From Cyanobium sp. Aljojuca 7A6 (GTDB lineage: Bacteria > Cyanobacteriota > Cyanobacteriia > PCC-6307 > Cyanobiaceae): DNA of 41,284 nucleotides. The notes beneath the pieces are model-generated. The model had not been told where the DNA came from. It ran no database searches and saw nothing but the letters and a program-made list of their open reading frames with translations. A program made the position numbers and the translations under genes. The stretch lies in the NCBI RefSeq assembly GCF_024346455.1, contig NZ_JAGQCY010000022.1, forward strand, positions 1-41,284, in the 5' to 3' direction. Positions 8,987 to 17,249 of the stretch are shown piece by piece (position 1 is the stretch's first letter; each line of letters opens with the position of its first letter).

Positions 8987-11416
8987 TCACTTCACCCAGA
9001 TGACGCTGCAGCCGGGGCCGCCATCCCCCTGCTCGGCATCGCTCACTCGCTCCACCCAGGCCAGGCCGGAGAGCCACTCCCGCAGGCCCCGCTTGAGCTT
9101 GCCCGTGCCGATGCCGTGGATCACCCACACCGGCCCGTTCGCCCCCCGCAGGCGCTCTTCCACCGCCGCCTCGGCCTCATGCACCCGCAGGCCACGCACG
9201 TCCACCGTGTTCCCCTCGGTGCGCACGTCCGGGCCGCGGCTGCCGGGGGAGCGACGGCTGCGGATGCGCACCTGGGGCGGCGGCTCGGGCGGCGCCGGCT
9301 TCTCGCCGTGCAGTCCCTCGATCGCCGCCAGCGCCACCGTGAGCCGCAGCACACCGCAGCGCACCGTGAGTTCCGTTCCCTCCTCCGAGATGGCCAGCAC
9401 CTCGGCGGCCTTGCCCAGGGCCAGCAGCCGGATGCGGTCGCCCACCCGGGGCCGCCAGCCGCCGTGGTCGCGCTGCTCCGGCAGGGGCCGGTGCTGCTGC
9501 TCCAGCCGGCGCAGGCGCTGGCCGGCCTGGCGGGCCGTTTCCCCCGCCAGCCTTCCGCCAACGCGCACCTCCTGACCCACCGAGCGCAGCCGCCGGATCA
9601 GGCGCCGCACCTCCCCCTGCCCCTCCCGGATCGACAGCTCCAGCCGCTGGCGGCGCTGCTCCTGCAGTTCCGCCGACTGCTCCTTCTGCTGCGACCAGCG
9701 CTGCAGCAGTTCCTCGTGCAGCAGCTCGGTGCGGGCCAGCAGCACAGCCGCCGCCTCGGCCGCCTCCTGCTGGCGCTGGCGTTCCTGCTCCAGCCCCTCG
9801 ATCACCCGGTTCACGTCGCCTTCACCGCCGGGCTCCAGCTGGGCGGCGGCCGCGGCCAGCACCGCAGGGTCAAGCCCCAGCCGGGAGGCGATCGCCAGGG
9901 CGTTGCTGCGGCCGGGGATGCCCCACTGCAGCCGGTAGGTGGGCGAGAGGGTCTCCACGTCGAAGGCCACCGAGGCGTTCTCGAAGCGGGAATCGGCGTA
10001 CTTGAGCGCCTTGAGCTCGCCGAAGTGGGTGGTGGCCACCGTGAGGCGGGCGCGATCGGCGAGGTGGCGCAGCAGGGCAGCGGCCAGGGCGCTGCCTTCG
10101 GTGGGATCGGTGCCGGCCCCCACCTCATCGAGCAGCACCAGCGCCGCGGAATCCTGGGCCAGGGTGGCCCCCTCCGCCAGGGCCGCCAGGATGCGGGCGA
10201 TGCGGCGGATGTGGCCGCTGAAGGTGGAGAGGTTCTGCTGCAGCGACTGCTCGTCGCCGATGTCGGCCAGCACCTGGCCGCACCAGGGCAGCCGGGGGGT
10301 GCCGGCACAGGGCAGGAACAGGCCGGCGCGGGCCATCAGGGCCGCCAGGCCGAGGCTTTTGAGGGTCACCGTCTTGCCACCGGTGTTGGGGCCCGTGATC
10401 GCCACAACCCGCAGCTCGGGGCCCACGCTGATGCTCACGGGCACCACGGGCCGGCCGCCCTCCCGGCGCTCCTGCCAGAGCAGCAGGGGGTGGCGCAGCT
10501 CCCGCAGCTCGAACGGGGCCTCAGCCGTCTCGGCCAGCTCGGGCCGCACGGCCCCCAGCCACTGGCCGTAACGGGCCCGGGCCAGGCCGGCATCGAGCCG
10601 CACCAACACCTGCTGCAGATGGCCCAGCGGCTCAGCCTGCTCTCCCACCAGGGCACTGAGTTCGCTGCGCACCTGGCGCTCCTGCTCCCGTTCCTGGCCC
10701 TCGGCATCACGGATGCGGTTGCCCAGGGGGATCACCGCCTGGGGCTCCACATACACCGTGCTGCCGGAGGCGGAGCTGTCGTGCACCAGGCCGCTGACCT
10801 GGGCGGCGGCGCCGGCCTTGACCGCCAGCACCGGCCGGCCGCTGCGCTCGCTCACCACCGTGTCCTGGAGCAAGGAGGCGTAGCGACGCACCAGCTCCTG
10901 CAGCCGCTCGCGCCGCTCAGCCCGCAGGCCCAGCAGCTGGCGCCGCACCGCCTCCAGGGGGCCGCTGGCCCGATCCGCCACCCGGCCCCCCTCCTCCAGG
11001 CAGAAGTGCAGCCGCTGCTCCAGCTCCGGCATGGTGCGCAATTCGGCCACCAGGGCCGTGGTGATCGGCCGCAGCTCGGGGTCCTCGATCTGGCGCCGCA
11101 GCCGCCTGGCGGTGGCCAAGGTGGAGGCCAGTGCCAGCAACTCCTCGCCACCGGCGCAGCCCCCCTTGGCACAGAGGGCCATCGTGGCGGCGATGTCCTC
11201 GGCCCCCTGCAGGCTGAGGCCGCCCTCACTGAGGCCATCGAGGGCCAGCAGCTCGGTGGTTTCCAGCAGCAGGCGGCGGCTCTCGGCCGGATGGTCCGGC
11301 AGGCCGAGCCCAGCACAGTCGCGCCGGCCGGCGGCGGTGCTGGCGAAGCCGGCCAGGTGGGCGGCCAGACGGGGCCACTCCAGCAGCTCCAGCGTGTCCT
11401 GATGGATCTCGCTCAC
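8987..11416 (-). CDS. mutS2: MutS2 endonuclease/ATPase
   Basis: MutS2 is a MutS-like ATPase lacking the mismatch-recognition domain, tied to recombination control or rescue of collided ribosomes. The 809-residue protein has a core/clamp region, Walker A ITGPNTGGKT near residue 340, the STFSGHIRRI segment, Walker B LVLLDEVGAGTDPTEG, THFGELKALKY, a long coiled coil (about 510-640), and a C-terminal Smr nuclease domain from about 735 (VDVRGLRVHEAEAAVEERL, then VIHGIGTGKLKRGL). The start is GTG at 11416, overlapping the stop of the VOC gene (GTGA). It is last of a dnaJ-like/hemB/VOC/mutS2 run. Confidence 0.96.
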   Translation of the reverse strand: MSEIHQDTLELLEWPRLAAHLAGFASTAAGRRDCAGLGLPDHPAESRRLLLETTELLALDGLSEGGLSLQGAEDIAATMALCAKGGCAGGEELLALASTLATARRLRRQIEDPELRPITTALVAELRTMPELEQRLHFCLEEGGRVADRASGPLEAVRRQLLGLRAERRERLQELVRRYASLLQDTVVSERSGRPVLAVKAGAAAQVSGLVHDSSASGSTVYVEPQAVIPLGNRIRDAEGQEREQERQVRSELSALVGEQAEPLGHLQQVLVRLDAGLARARYGQWLGAVRPELAETAEAPFELRELRHPLLLWQERREGGRPVVPVSISVGPELRVVAITGPNTGGKTVTLKSLGLAALMARAGLFLPCAGTPRLPWCGQVLADIGDEQSLQQNLSTFSGHIRRIARILAALAEGATLAQDSAALVLLDEVGAGTDPTEGSALAAALLRHLADRARLTVATTHFGELKALKYADSRFENASVAFDVETLSPTYRLQWGIPGRSNALAIASRLGLDPAVLAAAAAQLEPGGEGDVNRVIEGLEQERQRQQEAAEAAAVLLARTELLHEELLQRWSQQKEQSAELQEQRRQRLELSIREGQGEVRRLIRRLRSVGQEVRVGGRLAGETARQAGQRLRRLEQQHRPLPEQRDHGGWRPRVGDRIRLLALGKAAEVLAISEEGTELTVRCGVLRLTVALAAIEGLHGEKPAPPEPPPQVRIRSRRSPGSRGPDVRTEGNTVDVRGLRVHEAEAAVEERLRGANGPVWVIHGIGTGKLKRGLREWLSGLAWVERVSDAEQGDGGPGCSVIWVK

Positions 11417-11826
11417 CCAGCCGGCGCCAGGGAGGACGGGGCGGGGATGGCGGCGGCTCCGACGTTGGAGGGAATGCCTTCGGCAGGCTCGTACAGCATC
11501 TCCAGCCAGTTGCCATCCGGATCCTGCAGGTAGAAGGAAGCGGTGCCGTCGCGATGGTCATGCACCGGTCCCACCCGGTGGCCCGCCGCCTCAAGCCGGT
11601 CGTGCACCGCCTGCACCTCGGCGCGATCGCTGAAGTGGAAAGCGAAGTGGGGGCCGGCGGCGGTGTAGGTGGGGCTGAGCAGGGCGATGCCGTCGCCGTT
11701 GCCGGGCGACTGCATGTAGGCCCAGTCCTGGGCATCCCAGGTGAGGCGCAGCCCCAGCCCCTCATAGAAGCGCTTGGCACGCTCCATGTCCTGGACCCGC
11801 ACCGCCACGTGGCCGAGACGTGTCAT
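11413..11826 (-). CDS. VOC-family (glyoxalase/dioxygenase fold) protein
   Basis: A 137-residue vicinal-oxygen-chelate protein, the fold of glyoxalase I, bleomycin-resistance proteins and extradiol dioxygenases. It begins MTRLGHVAVRVQDMERAKRF and shows the paired beta-alpha-beta-beta-beta pattern, with candidate metal ligands His6 and the Glu in DPDGNWLEMLYEP plus HFAFHFSD in the second half. The substrate cannot be read from sequence; lactoylglutathione lyase is possible but not shown. A 15-residue Pro/Ala tail follows the domain. The stop overlaps the mutS2 GTG start, implying coupling, and hemB lies 45 bases upstream. Confidence 0.88.
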   Translation of the reverse strand: MTRLGHVAVRVQDMERAKRFYEGLGLRLTWDAQDWAYMQSPGNGDGIALLSPTYTAAGPHFAFHFSDRAEVQAVHDRLEAAGHRVGPVHDHRDGTASFYLQDPDGNWLEMLYEPAEGIPSNVGAAAIPAPSSLAPAG

Positions 11827-11871
11827 CGGAAGGGGAAACGTCGGTTCATCCCCCCATTCAAGCGGTGTGGC

Positions 11872-12873
11872 TCAGCTGTCGCGGAGCCACTGGGCGGCAT
11901 CACAGGCGTGGTAGGTGAGGATCAGATCGGCGCCGGCGCGCTTGAAGCAGAGCAGGGTTTCCAGCACCACCGCCCGCTCGTCGATCCAGCCCCGCTCGGC
12001 GGCGGCCTTCACCATGGCGTACTCACCGCTGACGTTGTAAGCGGCGATGGGCAGCTCGCTCTCGCCGCGCAGGCGATGGATGACATCGAGGTAGGCCAGG
12101 CCGGGCTTGACCATCAGGATGTCGGCCCCCTCCTGTTCATCGAGCAGGGCTTCGGTGAGGGCTTCGCGGCCGTTGGCCGGATCCATCTGATAGGTGCTCT
12201 TGTCCTTCGGGATGGGCTTGGTGCTCACGGCCCGGGGGGCGGAATCGAGGGCTTCGCGAAAAGGGCCGTAGTAGGCGGAGGCGTATTTGGCGGTGTAGCT
12301 GATGATCCCGACGTGCTCGAAACCTTCCTCGTCAAGGGCTTCCCGGATGGCCCCCACCCGTCCGTCCATCATGTCGCTGGGGCCGATGAGATCCGCTCCG
12401 GCCCGGGCCTGGGCCACGGCCTGGCGGCACAGCTGGCTGACAGTCTCATCGTTGAGCACCACGCCCTCGGTGCTGACGATGCCGTCATGGCCATCGCAGG
12501 AATAGGGATCGAGGGCGACGTCGGTCATGATCGCCATCGCCGGATGTTCCTGCTTGAGGCGGCGGATCGCCCGGGGGATCAGCCCACCCTCGTTGAAGCA
12601 CTCGCTGCCGTCCTCGGTCTTGAGGCCATCGGCCACCTTGGGGAACAGCACCACGCAGCGGATGCCCAGATCCCAGGCCCGGCCCACCTCGGTCACCAGG
12701 CCCTCCAGGCTCCAGCGCTGGGCGCCGGGCATCGCTCCGATCGGTTCGTTGGACGCGCCCTCGTGGACGAACAGTGGATAGATGAAATCAGCGGCGCTGA
12801 GCTGAAATTCCCGCACCATGGCCCGCAGGGCCGGCGTGCGCCGCAGCCGGCGGGGCCGATAGGTGAGCTCCAT
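11872..12873 (-). CDS. hemB: Porphobilinogen synthase (ALA dehydratase)
   Basis: HemB condenses two 5-aminolevulinate molecules into porphobilinogen, an early step of chlorophyll, haem and phycobilin synthesis in the cytosol. The 333-residue protein has the two active-site lysine regions (SYTAKYASAYYGPFREA and the Schiff-base Lys in MVKPGLAYLD near residue 255). The metal loop DVALDPYSCDGHDGIV uses Asp rather than the Cys triad of zinc enzymes, so it is the Mg-type of plants and cyanobacteria. Length is normal. ATG 12873 begins MELTYRPRRLRRTPALRAMV, the usual family start. Confidence 0.97.
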   Translation of the reverse strand: MELTYRPRRLRRTPALRAMVREFQLSAADFIYPLFVHEGASNEPIGAMPGAQRWSLEGLVTEVGRAWDLGIRCVVLFPKVADGLKTEDGSECFNEGGLIPRAIRRLKQEHPAMAIMTDVALDPYSCDGHDGIVSTEGVVLNDETVSQLCRQAVAQARAGADLIGPSDMMDGRVGAIREALDEEGFEHVGIISYTAKYASAYYGPFREALDSAPRAVSTKPIPKDKSTYQMDPANGREALTEALLDEQEGADILMVKPGLAYLDVIHRLRGESELPIAAYNVSGEYAMVKAAAERGWIDERAVVLETLLCFKRAGADLILTYHACDAAQWLRDS

Positions 12874-12943
12874 GGGGCCGTTCTGACTGGCCGGATCCTA
12901 CGGAAAGCCCTTCCGGCGCTTGAACGGCGGGCCGGTTGGGGGT

Positions 12944-13918
12944 TCAGAGCAGGGCGGCGCTGATCCAGTCCTTGCGGGGGTCGACGCTGCGGGCCTGGCG
13001 CAGCTGCTCCAGCAGGTCCCGCTCCTGGGGGCTGAGGCTGTCGGGCAGCTTGAGGGTCGGGGTGAACAACAGATCTCCCCTGCCGTCCTTGACCGGCCAG
13101 CCCTTGCCCTTGAGCCGCAGGCTGCGGCCCAGGGTCATGCCGGGGGGCACCTGGATCGTGGCTTCCCCATCAGGGGTGGCCACCCGCACCTCACCGCCAA
13201 GGGCCAGTTCGTCGAGGCTGAGGGGAAGTTCGGCCCGCAGCTGGTCACCATCGAGACGCCAGACGGGATGGGCCTGGAGCTTGAGCGTGAGGTAAAGGTC
13301 GCCGCGGCGCCCGGTGCCGGGCTGCAGGTTGCCTTTGCCCTTGAGCCGCAGGCGGCTGCCGTCCTTGACGCCGGCGGGGATGCGCACCTGCACCCGCTCC
13401 TCGTTGACAGCCAGGGTGCGCTCGCAGCCGCGGAAGGCATCGGCCACCGGCAGGCTGATCGTGGCTTCCGCATCCAGCTGGACCTGGGTGGCGCGTTCAG
13501 CACCGGTACCACCGAAACCGGAGGCGAACCCGCCGGGGAAACCGCTGCCGAAGCCGAAGCCGCCGGGGGCACCGGCCGCAGCCCCGCCACCGAAACGGCC
13601 CAGCAGGTCGTTGATGAAGTCGTCGAAATTGCCATAACGGCCGAAATCGACATCGACACCGGGAGCCCCGCCGCCGCCACCCATCTGGTTCCAGTACTGG
13701 CCGAACTGCTCGTAGCGGCGTCGCTTTTCGGGATCGGAGAGCACTTCATAGGCCTCGCTGATCTCCTTGAAGCGGGCCTCGGCGGAGGCATCGTCGGGAT
13801 TCACATCCGGGTGGTACTGGCGGGCCAGCTTGCGGAAGGCCCGCTTGATGCCATCGGCATCGGTGCCCCTTTCGACGCCAAGCACCTTGAAATAGTCGCG
13901 GTATCCATTGGCACTCAT
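12944..13918 (-). CDS. DnaJ-like co-chaperone without zinc finger (CbpA type)
   Basis: A type-II J-protein that stimulates an Hsp70 (DnaK) and hands over clients. The 324-residue protein has an N-terminal J domain ([23 protein letters not shown] at 36-38), a Gly/Phe-rich linker at about 80-145, and two C-terminal beta-barrel substrate domains ([39 protein letters not shown]). It lacks the four CxxCxGxG repeats of DnaJ proper, as in CbpA. It is the first gene of the minus-strand run leading to hemB (70 bases away) and is divergent from the Trx-like gene. Confidence 0.92.
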   Translation of the reverse strand: MSANGYRDYFKVLGVERGTDADGIKRAFRKLARQYHPDVNPDDASAEARFKEISEAYEVLSDPEKRRRYEQFGQYWNQMGGGGGAPGVDVDFGRYGNFDDFINDLLGRFGGGAAAGAPGGFGFGSGFPGGFASGFGGTGAERATQVQLDAEATISLPVADAFRGCERTLAVNEERVQVRIPAGVKDGSRLRLKGKGNLQPGTGRRGDLYLTLKLQAHPVWRLDGDQLRAELPLSLDELALGGEVRVATPDGEATIQVPPGMTLGRSLRLKGKGWPVKDGRGDLLFTPTLKLPDSLSPQERDLLEQLRQARSVDPRKDWISAALL

Positions 13919-14066
13919 CTCGTCACGCTCATGTCGCCAGGGCGCCAGTCACCGTCCGTCGAGGAAATTGTCCCAGTCCAGCCGCTGAATTCACACGCCC
14001 CGGCAGGGCGGAAGCCCGTACGGGGCCAGGGGTGCGGCCTAGATTTTCAGCCCAGTTCGCCCGCCG

Positions 14067-14543
14067 ATGCGCTTGTCCTCCCCCTCCGTGAAGGCCACCC
14101 GAGCATCGGTGCTGCGGCCACTGCTGCTTCTGGGCGGACTGCCCACCCTGCTGGGTTGTGTCCTCACGATCACCACCCCCGCCCAGGGAGGCCAGGCCGG
14201 GAGCTCCACCACCCCCACGCTTGGGGAGGCCCTGGCACCATCCGACCGTTCCCAGATCGAGCTGACGGACCACCTGCGTCGCGTCGGGGCGCTCTTCTAT
14301 GGCGCCTGGTGGTGCCCGGCCTGTTTCCGCCAGAAGAGCCTCTTCGGCCAGCAGGCGGGCAATCAACTGCCCTACGTGGAGTGCGACAAGACCAAGGAGG
14401 GTCGGGAGCGCTGCCAGGAAGCTGACATCAAGGCCTACCCGACCTGGGTCCTGGGGAGCCAACGGGTGGAAGGGGTGCAGACGATCGAGGAGCTGAAGCG
14501 CTGGAGCGGTTTCTCCCAGGCGCCGGCCGGCGGCACCCCCTGA
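14067..14543 (+). CDS. Thioredoxin-like lipoprotein (VKOR-partner type)
   Basis: A 158-residue exported thiol-oxidoreductase candidate. The N-terminus is basic then hydrophobic, ending LPTLLGC, with Cys31 a plausible lipidation site. The Trx-like domain has WWCPACFRQK with catalytic Cys83/Cys86, then YVECDKTKEGRERCQEADIK and the cis-Pro region YPTWVL. This pattern, including the extra Cys pair, resembles the Trx domain fused to bacterial VKOR, here as a stand-alone protein, so a role in periplasmic or lumenal disulfide formation is inferred. It is transcribed away from the dnaJ-like gene across 148 bases that must hold both promoters. Confidence 0.85.
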   Translation: MRLSSPSVKATRASVLRPLLLLGGLPTLLGCVLTITTPAQGGQAGSSTTPTLGEALAPSDRSQIELTDHLRRVGALFYGAWWCPACFRQKSLFGQQAGNQLPYVECDKTKEGRERCQEADIKAYPTWVLGSQRVEGVQTIEELKRWSGFSQAPAGGTP

Positions 14544-14544
14544 G

Positions 14545-14634
14545 CAGGGGCCTGGCGTGCCGTTGGCCGTGCTTTGCATGCCATCCATGTGTCGCATGGG
14601 TGCGAAGGTCCAGGTAGACGCCCCTGTTGTTTTT
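14545..14634 (+). terminator. Long-armed hairpin with T tract after the Trx-like gene
   Basis: CAGGGGC at 14545-14551 pairs perfectly with GCCCCTG at 14620-14626, followed by TTGTTTTT. CTGG at 14552-14555 can pair with CCAG at 14610-14613 inside it. The T-rich tail just after the 3' arm fits a rho-independent terminator, though the roughly 55-base inner loop is unusually large and could itself be structured. Confidence 0.45.
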
Positions 14635-14705
14635 GGTAGAGTCTTCAAACCCATTTCCTCAGAACACTGAAACCTGTCTGGAGCCAATCTCCTCAACTCA
14701 GGGAC

Positions 14706-15050
14706 ATGAAGGAATCAGCACTTCCCGCCCGAGAACCCAAGTTTTCAGCACCTTTTTTTCAGATCCTCATAAAAGTCGAGGTGTTTTCTCAGGACCATTG
14801 TTATTCGGGACATCTTTGGGATGTCAGCCGCTCTGGAGCCTGCATTCGCAGCTTCCAGGAGGTCCCCATGGGCCCGTCTATCCAGATTCGCTTCCACGAT
14901 CCCTCCGAGGCTGAGATCGTCGAAGCGAAGGGAGAACTGATCTGGATGAACCAGCTAAGGGGGGCCCACTATTCCGGCCTGCGCTTTGAGCAGGACTTCG
15001 ACATTTCAAAGACTTTTCTGAGGTTGCTGCTCAAGGCGGATCCCTGCTGA
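14706..15050 (+). CDS. PilZ-like domain protein
   Basis: A 114-residue single-domain protein resembling PilZ, the c-di-GMP receptor domain. The beta-strand pattern and the block WDVSRSGACIRS match the D/NxSxxG motif of PilZ, followed by IQIRFHDPSEAEIVEAKGEL and the GAHYSGLRFEQ strand near the end. The upstream RxxxR c-di-GMP motif is not present in clear form, so nucleotide binding is uncertain; it may be a degenerate PilZ. Base composition is a little less G+C-rich than flanking core genes. It stands alone, downstream of the terminator-like hairpin. Confidence 0.7.
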   Translation: MKESALPAREPKFSAPFFQILIKVEVFSQDHCYSGHLWDVSRSGACIRSFQEVPMGPSIQIRFHDPSEAEIVEAKGELIWMNQLRGAHYSGLRFEQDFDISKTFLRLLLKADPC

Positions 15051-15182
15051 AGCCGCCGGCCCAACATGTGACCAGCCATGACTGAACCGCACGTCGGTCA
15101 CACGTGGTCAGAAAGCATGTGCGACCCACCAGCAAAACTTCCATAGGCTTCGCACGTTCACTCAGCTTGCAGCCTTGTTGTC

Positions 15183-15458
15183 ATGAACCTGCGTCATTCC
15201 GCCCTTGCAGCCTCGCTTTGTCTTGGAATGGTCAGCACACCGGCACTGGCTGACTGCTTGGAAGGCAGGATCCAGTCGGTCAACCCCAATGACCGCTCCT
15301 TCGTCGTCCAAGGTCAGCGGTTTTACACCGATGGATCCACGGACTACGAGGATGGGCTGAGGAGCTTTGCTGATCTCAAGCCTGGGCTGAAGGTGGAAGT
15401 GGATCACGTTCAACGCGGCGGCAGGAGTTTTGCCAAGGAGGTCGAGCTGGAGGATTGA
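15183..15458 (+). CDS. Small secreted beta-rich protein (DUF5666-like)
   Basis: A 91-residue protein with a clear signal peptide (MNLRHSALAASLCLGMVSTP, cleavage after ALA-D). The mature part has the pattern G-x-I-x-x-V..NDRSFVVQGQRFYTDGSTDY..LRSFADLKPGLKVEVDHV, which resembles the short beta-barrel repeats of DUF5666 proteins. Function is unknown; a periplasmic location is inferred. The start at ATG 15183 gives a standard signal peptide. No partner gene is evident nearby. Confidence 0.72.
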   Translation: MNLRHSALAASLCLGMVSTPALADCLEGRIQSVNPNDRSFVVQGQRFYTDGSTDYEDGLRSFADLKPGLKVEVDHVQRGGRSFAKEVELED

Positions 15459-15596
15459 ATCCCCAGCTCTTTTCCACGCTCCGATGGCGCCCGCCAGGGA
15501 TCAGTGCCAATGCATCCCCGCACCTGGAGCCCCGTAACCCAGCCCGGGTCGCACACCGGCTCCAGAAGCCGGCCCGCCGAGACCTCCCGGGTTGGG

Positions 15597-15680
15597 TCAT
15601 GCAGGGCTGGGCGAGGGGATCGCCACAGCGAGGGCCGCCACGGCGAACGCCAGAGCGCTGCAGTGCATGAAATACTTCAT
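15597..15680 (-). CDS. Possible 27-residue signal-peptide-like micro-ORF
   Basis: On the minus strand, ATG 15680 to TGA 15597 encodes MKYFMHCSALAFAVAALAVA followed by IPSPSPA and a stop. It has the charge/hydrophobic/polar pattern of a signal peptide or a tiny membrane peptide with nothing after it. It may be a genuine small protein, a decayed remnant of a secreted protein, or chance. The surrounding 15,459-16,007 interval contains no confident larger gene. Confidence 0.25.
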   Translation of the reverse strand: MKYFMHCSALAFAVAALAVAIPSPSPA

Positions 15681-15734
15681 CGCCGTGAGATTCAGGAGAG
15701 AACCTTTTCCTGGCAAGGTCAGCTCATCACTCCC

Positions 15735-15986
15735 TCAATGTCCATGCCGTCTCCGTCTCCTGGTTCGAGCCTCCAGACCAGGTGCGAGGAAGGTCCATGG
15801 CAAAAGGCTGCTCGTAACATGAGCGACAGCGCCAGGTGCCAGGTCCCTCACTGCCCATCCATAGAGGTAAAGCCCCAGAATCGATTGCCCGCCCCTGCAG
15901 AACGTCGGGACCACGGAAGACAGAAAGAGGAGCATGAGCAACACCGTTGACCAGAACGTTCGTCGGCTTATCCCCAAGCCAACCAC
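15735..15986 (-). CDS. Possible small membrane protein
   Basis: A minus-strand frame from GTG 15986 gives 83 residues with a strongly hydrophobic stretch (STVLLMLLFLSSVVPTF), a second weaker one around LGLYLYGWAV, and a basic C-terminus ending RTRRRRRHGH. This layout is what a small inner-membrane protein looks like, which random frames on this strand rarely show. No family is recognised and the start is a guess. It would be divergent from the solute-binding lipoprotein gene. Confidence 0.3.
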   Translation of the reverse strand: MVGLGISRRTFWSTVLLMLLFLSSVVPTFCRGGQSILGLYLYGWAVRDLAPGAVAHVTSSLLPWTFLAPGLEARTRRRRRHGH

Positions 15987-16007
15987 CCGGCCCTCGGTGC
16001 ACGCTCC

Positions 16008-17249
16008 TTGCCACCCATAAGAGCGACCAAGGCTTTCCTGCTGGTGGCCCTGCCCCTCACCCTTCTCTCCGCCTGCGACCTCCGTTCGAAGGAGCTGAGC
16101 GGAACCGCCTATCTGGCCATCAGTGTCGAAGGTGACCAGCCGCTGACCAAAGCGATCCTGCAGGAGGAGGTGCTTCAGGCGCAGACGATCGTCGAAGCCT
16201 TTCGCCAACTGCACCCCCATGTGGCGATCGAAACAAACCTCTTCCGCGAAAGCGAATTCATCGCGGAGGTGCGCAAGCGCCAGGCCGCAGGCCTCGGCCC
16301 TGATCTGATGCTGTTGCCTGGCTCCACCGCCCGCACCCTGGTGGAAGCCGATCTAGCCAGGGAGCTCAAGCTTCCAGGGGCCACCCGCAACCAGCTGGAC
16401 CCGGATTCCCTGACGCGGCTGGAGACCACACCCGGGACCCTGGCGGGACTGCCCATCCTGATGCGACCACAACTGGCTTGCTACAACCGCAACCGGGTGG
16501 CGGCCAGCCCCGCCACCACCATCGCCCTGATCGACCAGGCCCGCCGGGGACTGCGGGTGGGACTGGCGGTGGACTCGCGCAGCCTCTTCTGGAGCACCGG
16601 CCCGCTGGGGGCCGATCAGGCGCTCATCGCCGCCGCGGCAGGGCGTCCCCTGAAGGCCGACGAACGGCAGGGACTGATGCGCTGGCTGGAATGGCTTTCC
16701 GCCGCCAACTTCAACCAGCAGGTCTTCCTTGAGCCTGACCAGGAGGCGCTGGTGCAAGGTCTGCTGGAGCGGCGCCTGGATTGGATTCCCTGCAACAGCG
16801 GCAACCTCAGCCGGTTGCGCGAGACCCTGGGGACCGCCCTCGGGGTGGGCGAGCTTCCCAGCGGTCCCCACGGACCAGCCACACCGATCACGCGGCTGCG
16901 GGTGCTGGCCTTCGGCACGGGCTCCACGGCCCGGCAGCGAAGCTTGGCGGAAGCCCTGGCCCTTTTTGCTCTGAATCCCTGGATCCAGAGCACCCTGACC
17001 TCGGACAACCAGGACATGCTGCCCACCAATCGCTTCGTGCCCCCCTCGGCGCTGCACACCCCCGTGCTCAAAGCCATGCAACGGTCCATCGAGCAGGCCG
17101 ACGCCAGCGATGCCATCTCCAAGCTGCTGCCCGCCGGCGACCCGCGCGACCGTGCCCTCAGTCGCCTCGTGACCGCCGTGGCCTTCGGGGAACTGACCGC
17201 AACGGACGCCACCGAAGCCGTGATCAAGGCCCTTGCTCCGGCGCCATGA
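16008..17249 (+). CDS. ABC transporter substrate-binding lipoprotein
   Basis: A 413-residue extracellular solute-binding protein of the family 1 (MalE-like) fold. The N-terminus ATKAFLLVALPLTLLSAC has a lipobox with Cys23, so the protein is tethered to the membrane. The mature part shows the family layout: QTIVEAFRQLHPHVAIET, then GLGPDLMLLPGSTARTLVEA, GTLAGLPILMRPQLACYNR, and a hinge-proximal helix set. The start is TTG 16008; no in-frame ATG lies just upstream. No permease is adjacent. Instead the stop overlaps the start of an MscS channel gene (ATGA), an unusual pairing that hints at an osmotic-stress role. Substrate is unknown; sugars or compatible solutes are plausible. Confidence 0.82.
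   Translation: MPPIRATKAFLLVALPLTLLSACDLRSKELSGTAYLAISVEGDQPLTKAILQEEVLQAQTIVEAFRQLHPHVAIETNLFRESEFIAEVRKRQAAGLGPDLMLLPGSTARTLVEADLARELKLPGATRNQLDPDSLTRLETTPGTLAGLPILMRPQLACYNRNRVAASPATTIALIDQARRGLRVGLAVDSRSLFWSTGPLGADQALIAAAAGRPLKADERQGLMRWLEWLSAANFNQQVFLEPDQEALVQGLLERRLDWIPCNSGNLSRLRETLGTALGVGELPSGPHGPATPITRLRVLAFGTGSTARQRSLAEALALFALNPWIQSTLTSDNQDMLPTNRFVPPSALHTPVLKAMQRSIEQADASDAISKLLPAGDPRDRALSRLVTAVAFGELTATDATEAVIKALAPAP

Noticed and set aside
9116..11533. 805-codon plus-strand open frame
   Set aside because: It mirrors mutS2, whose minus-strand product has every expected motif; long antisense frames are normal in G+C-rich DNA.
11554..14425. Two long plus-strand frames over hemB and the dnaJ-like gene
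   Set aside because: Both are antisense shadows; the minus-strand products are complete HemB and a J-protein.
15067..15102. TGTGA and TCACA half-sites upstream of the small secreted protein, resembling a CRP/SYCRP1 operator
   Set aside because: The half-sites are 26 bases apart instead of 6, so they do not form a CRP-type site; probably chance.
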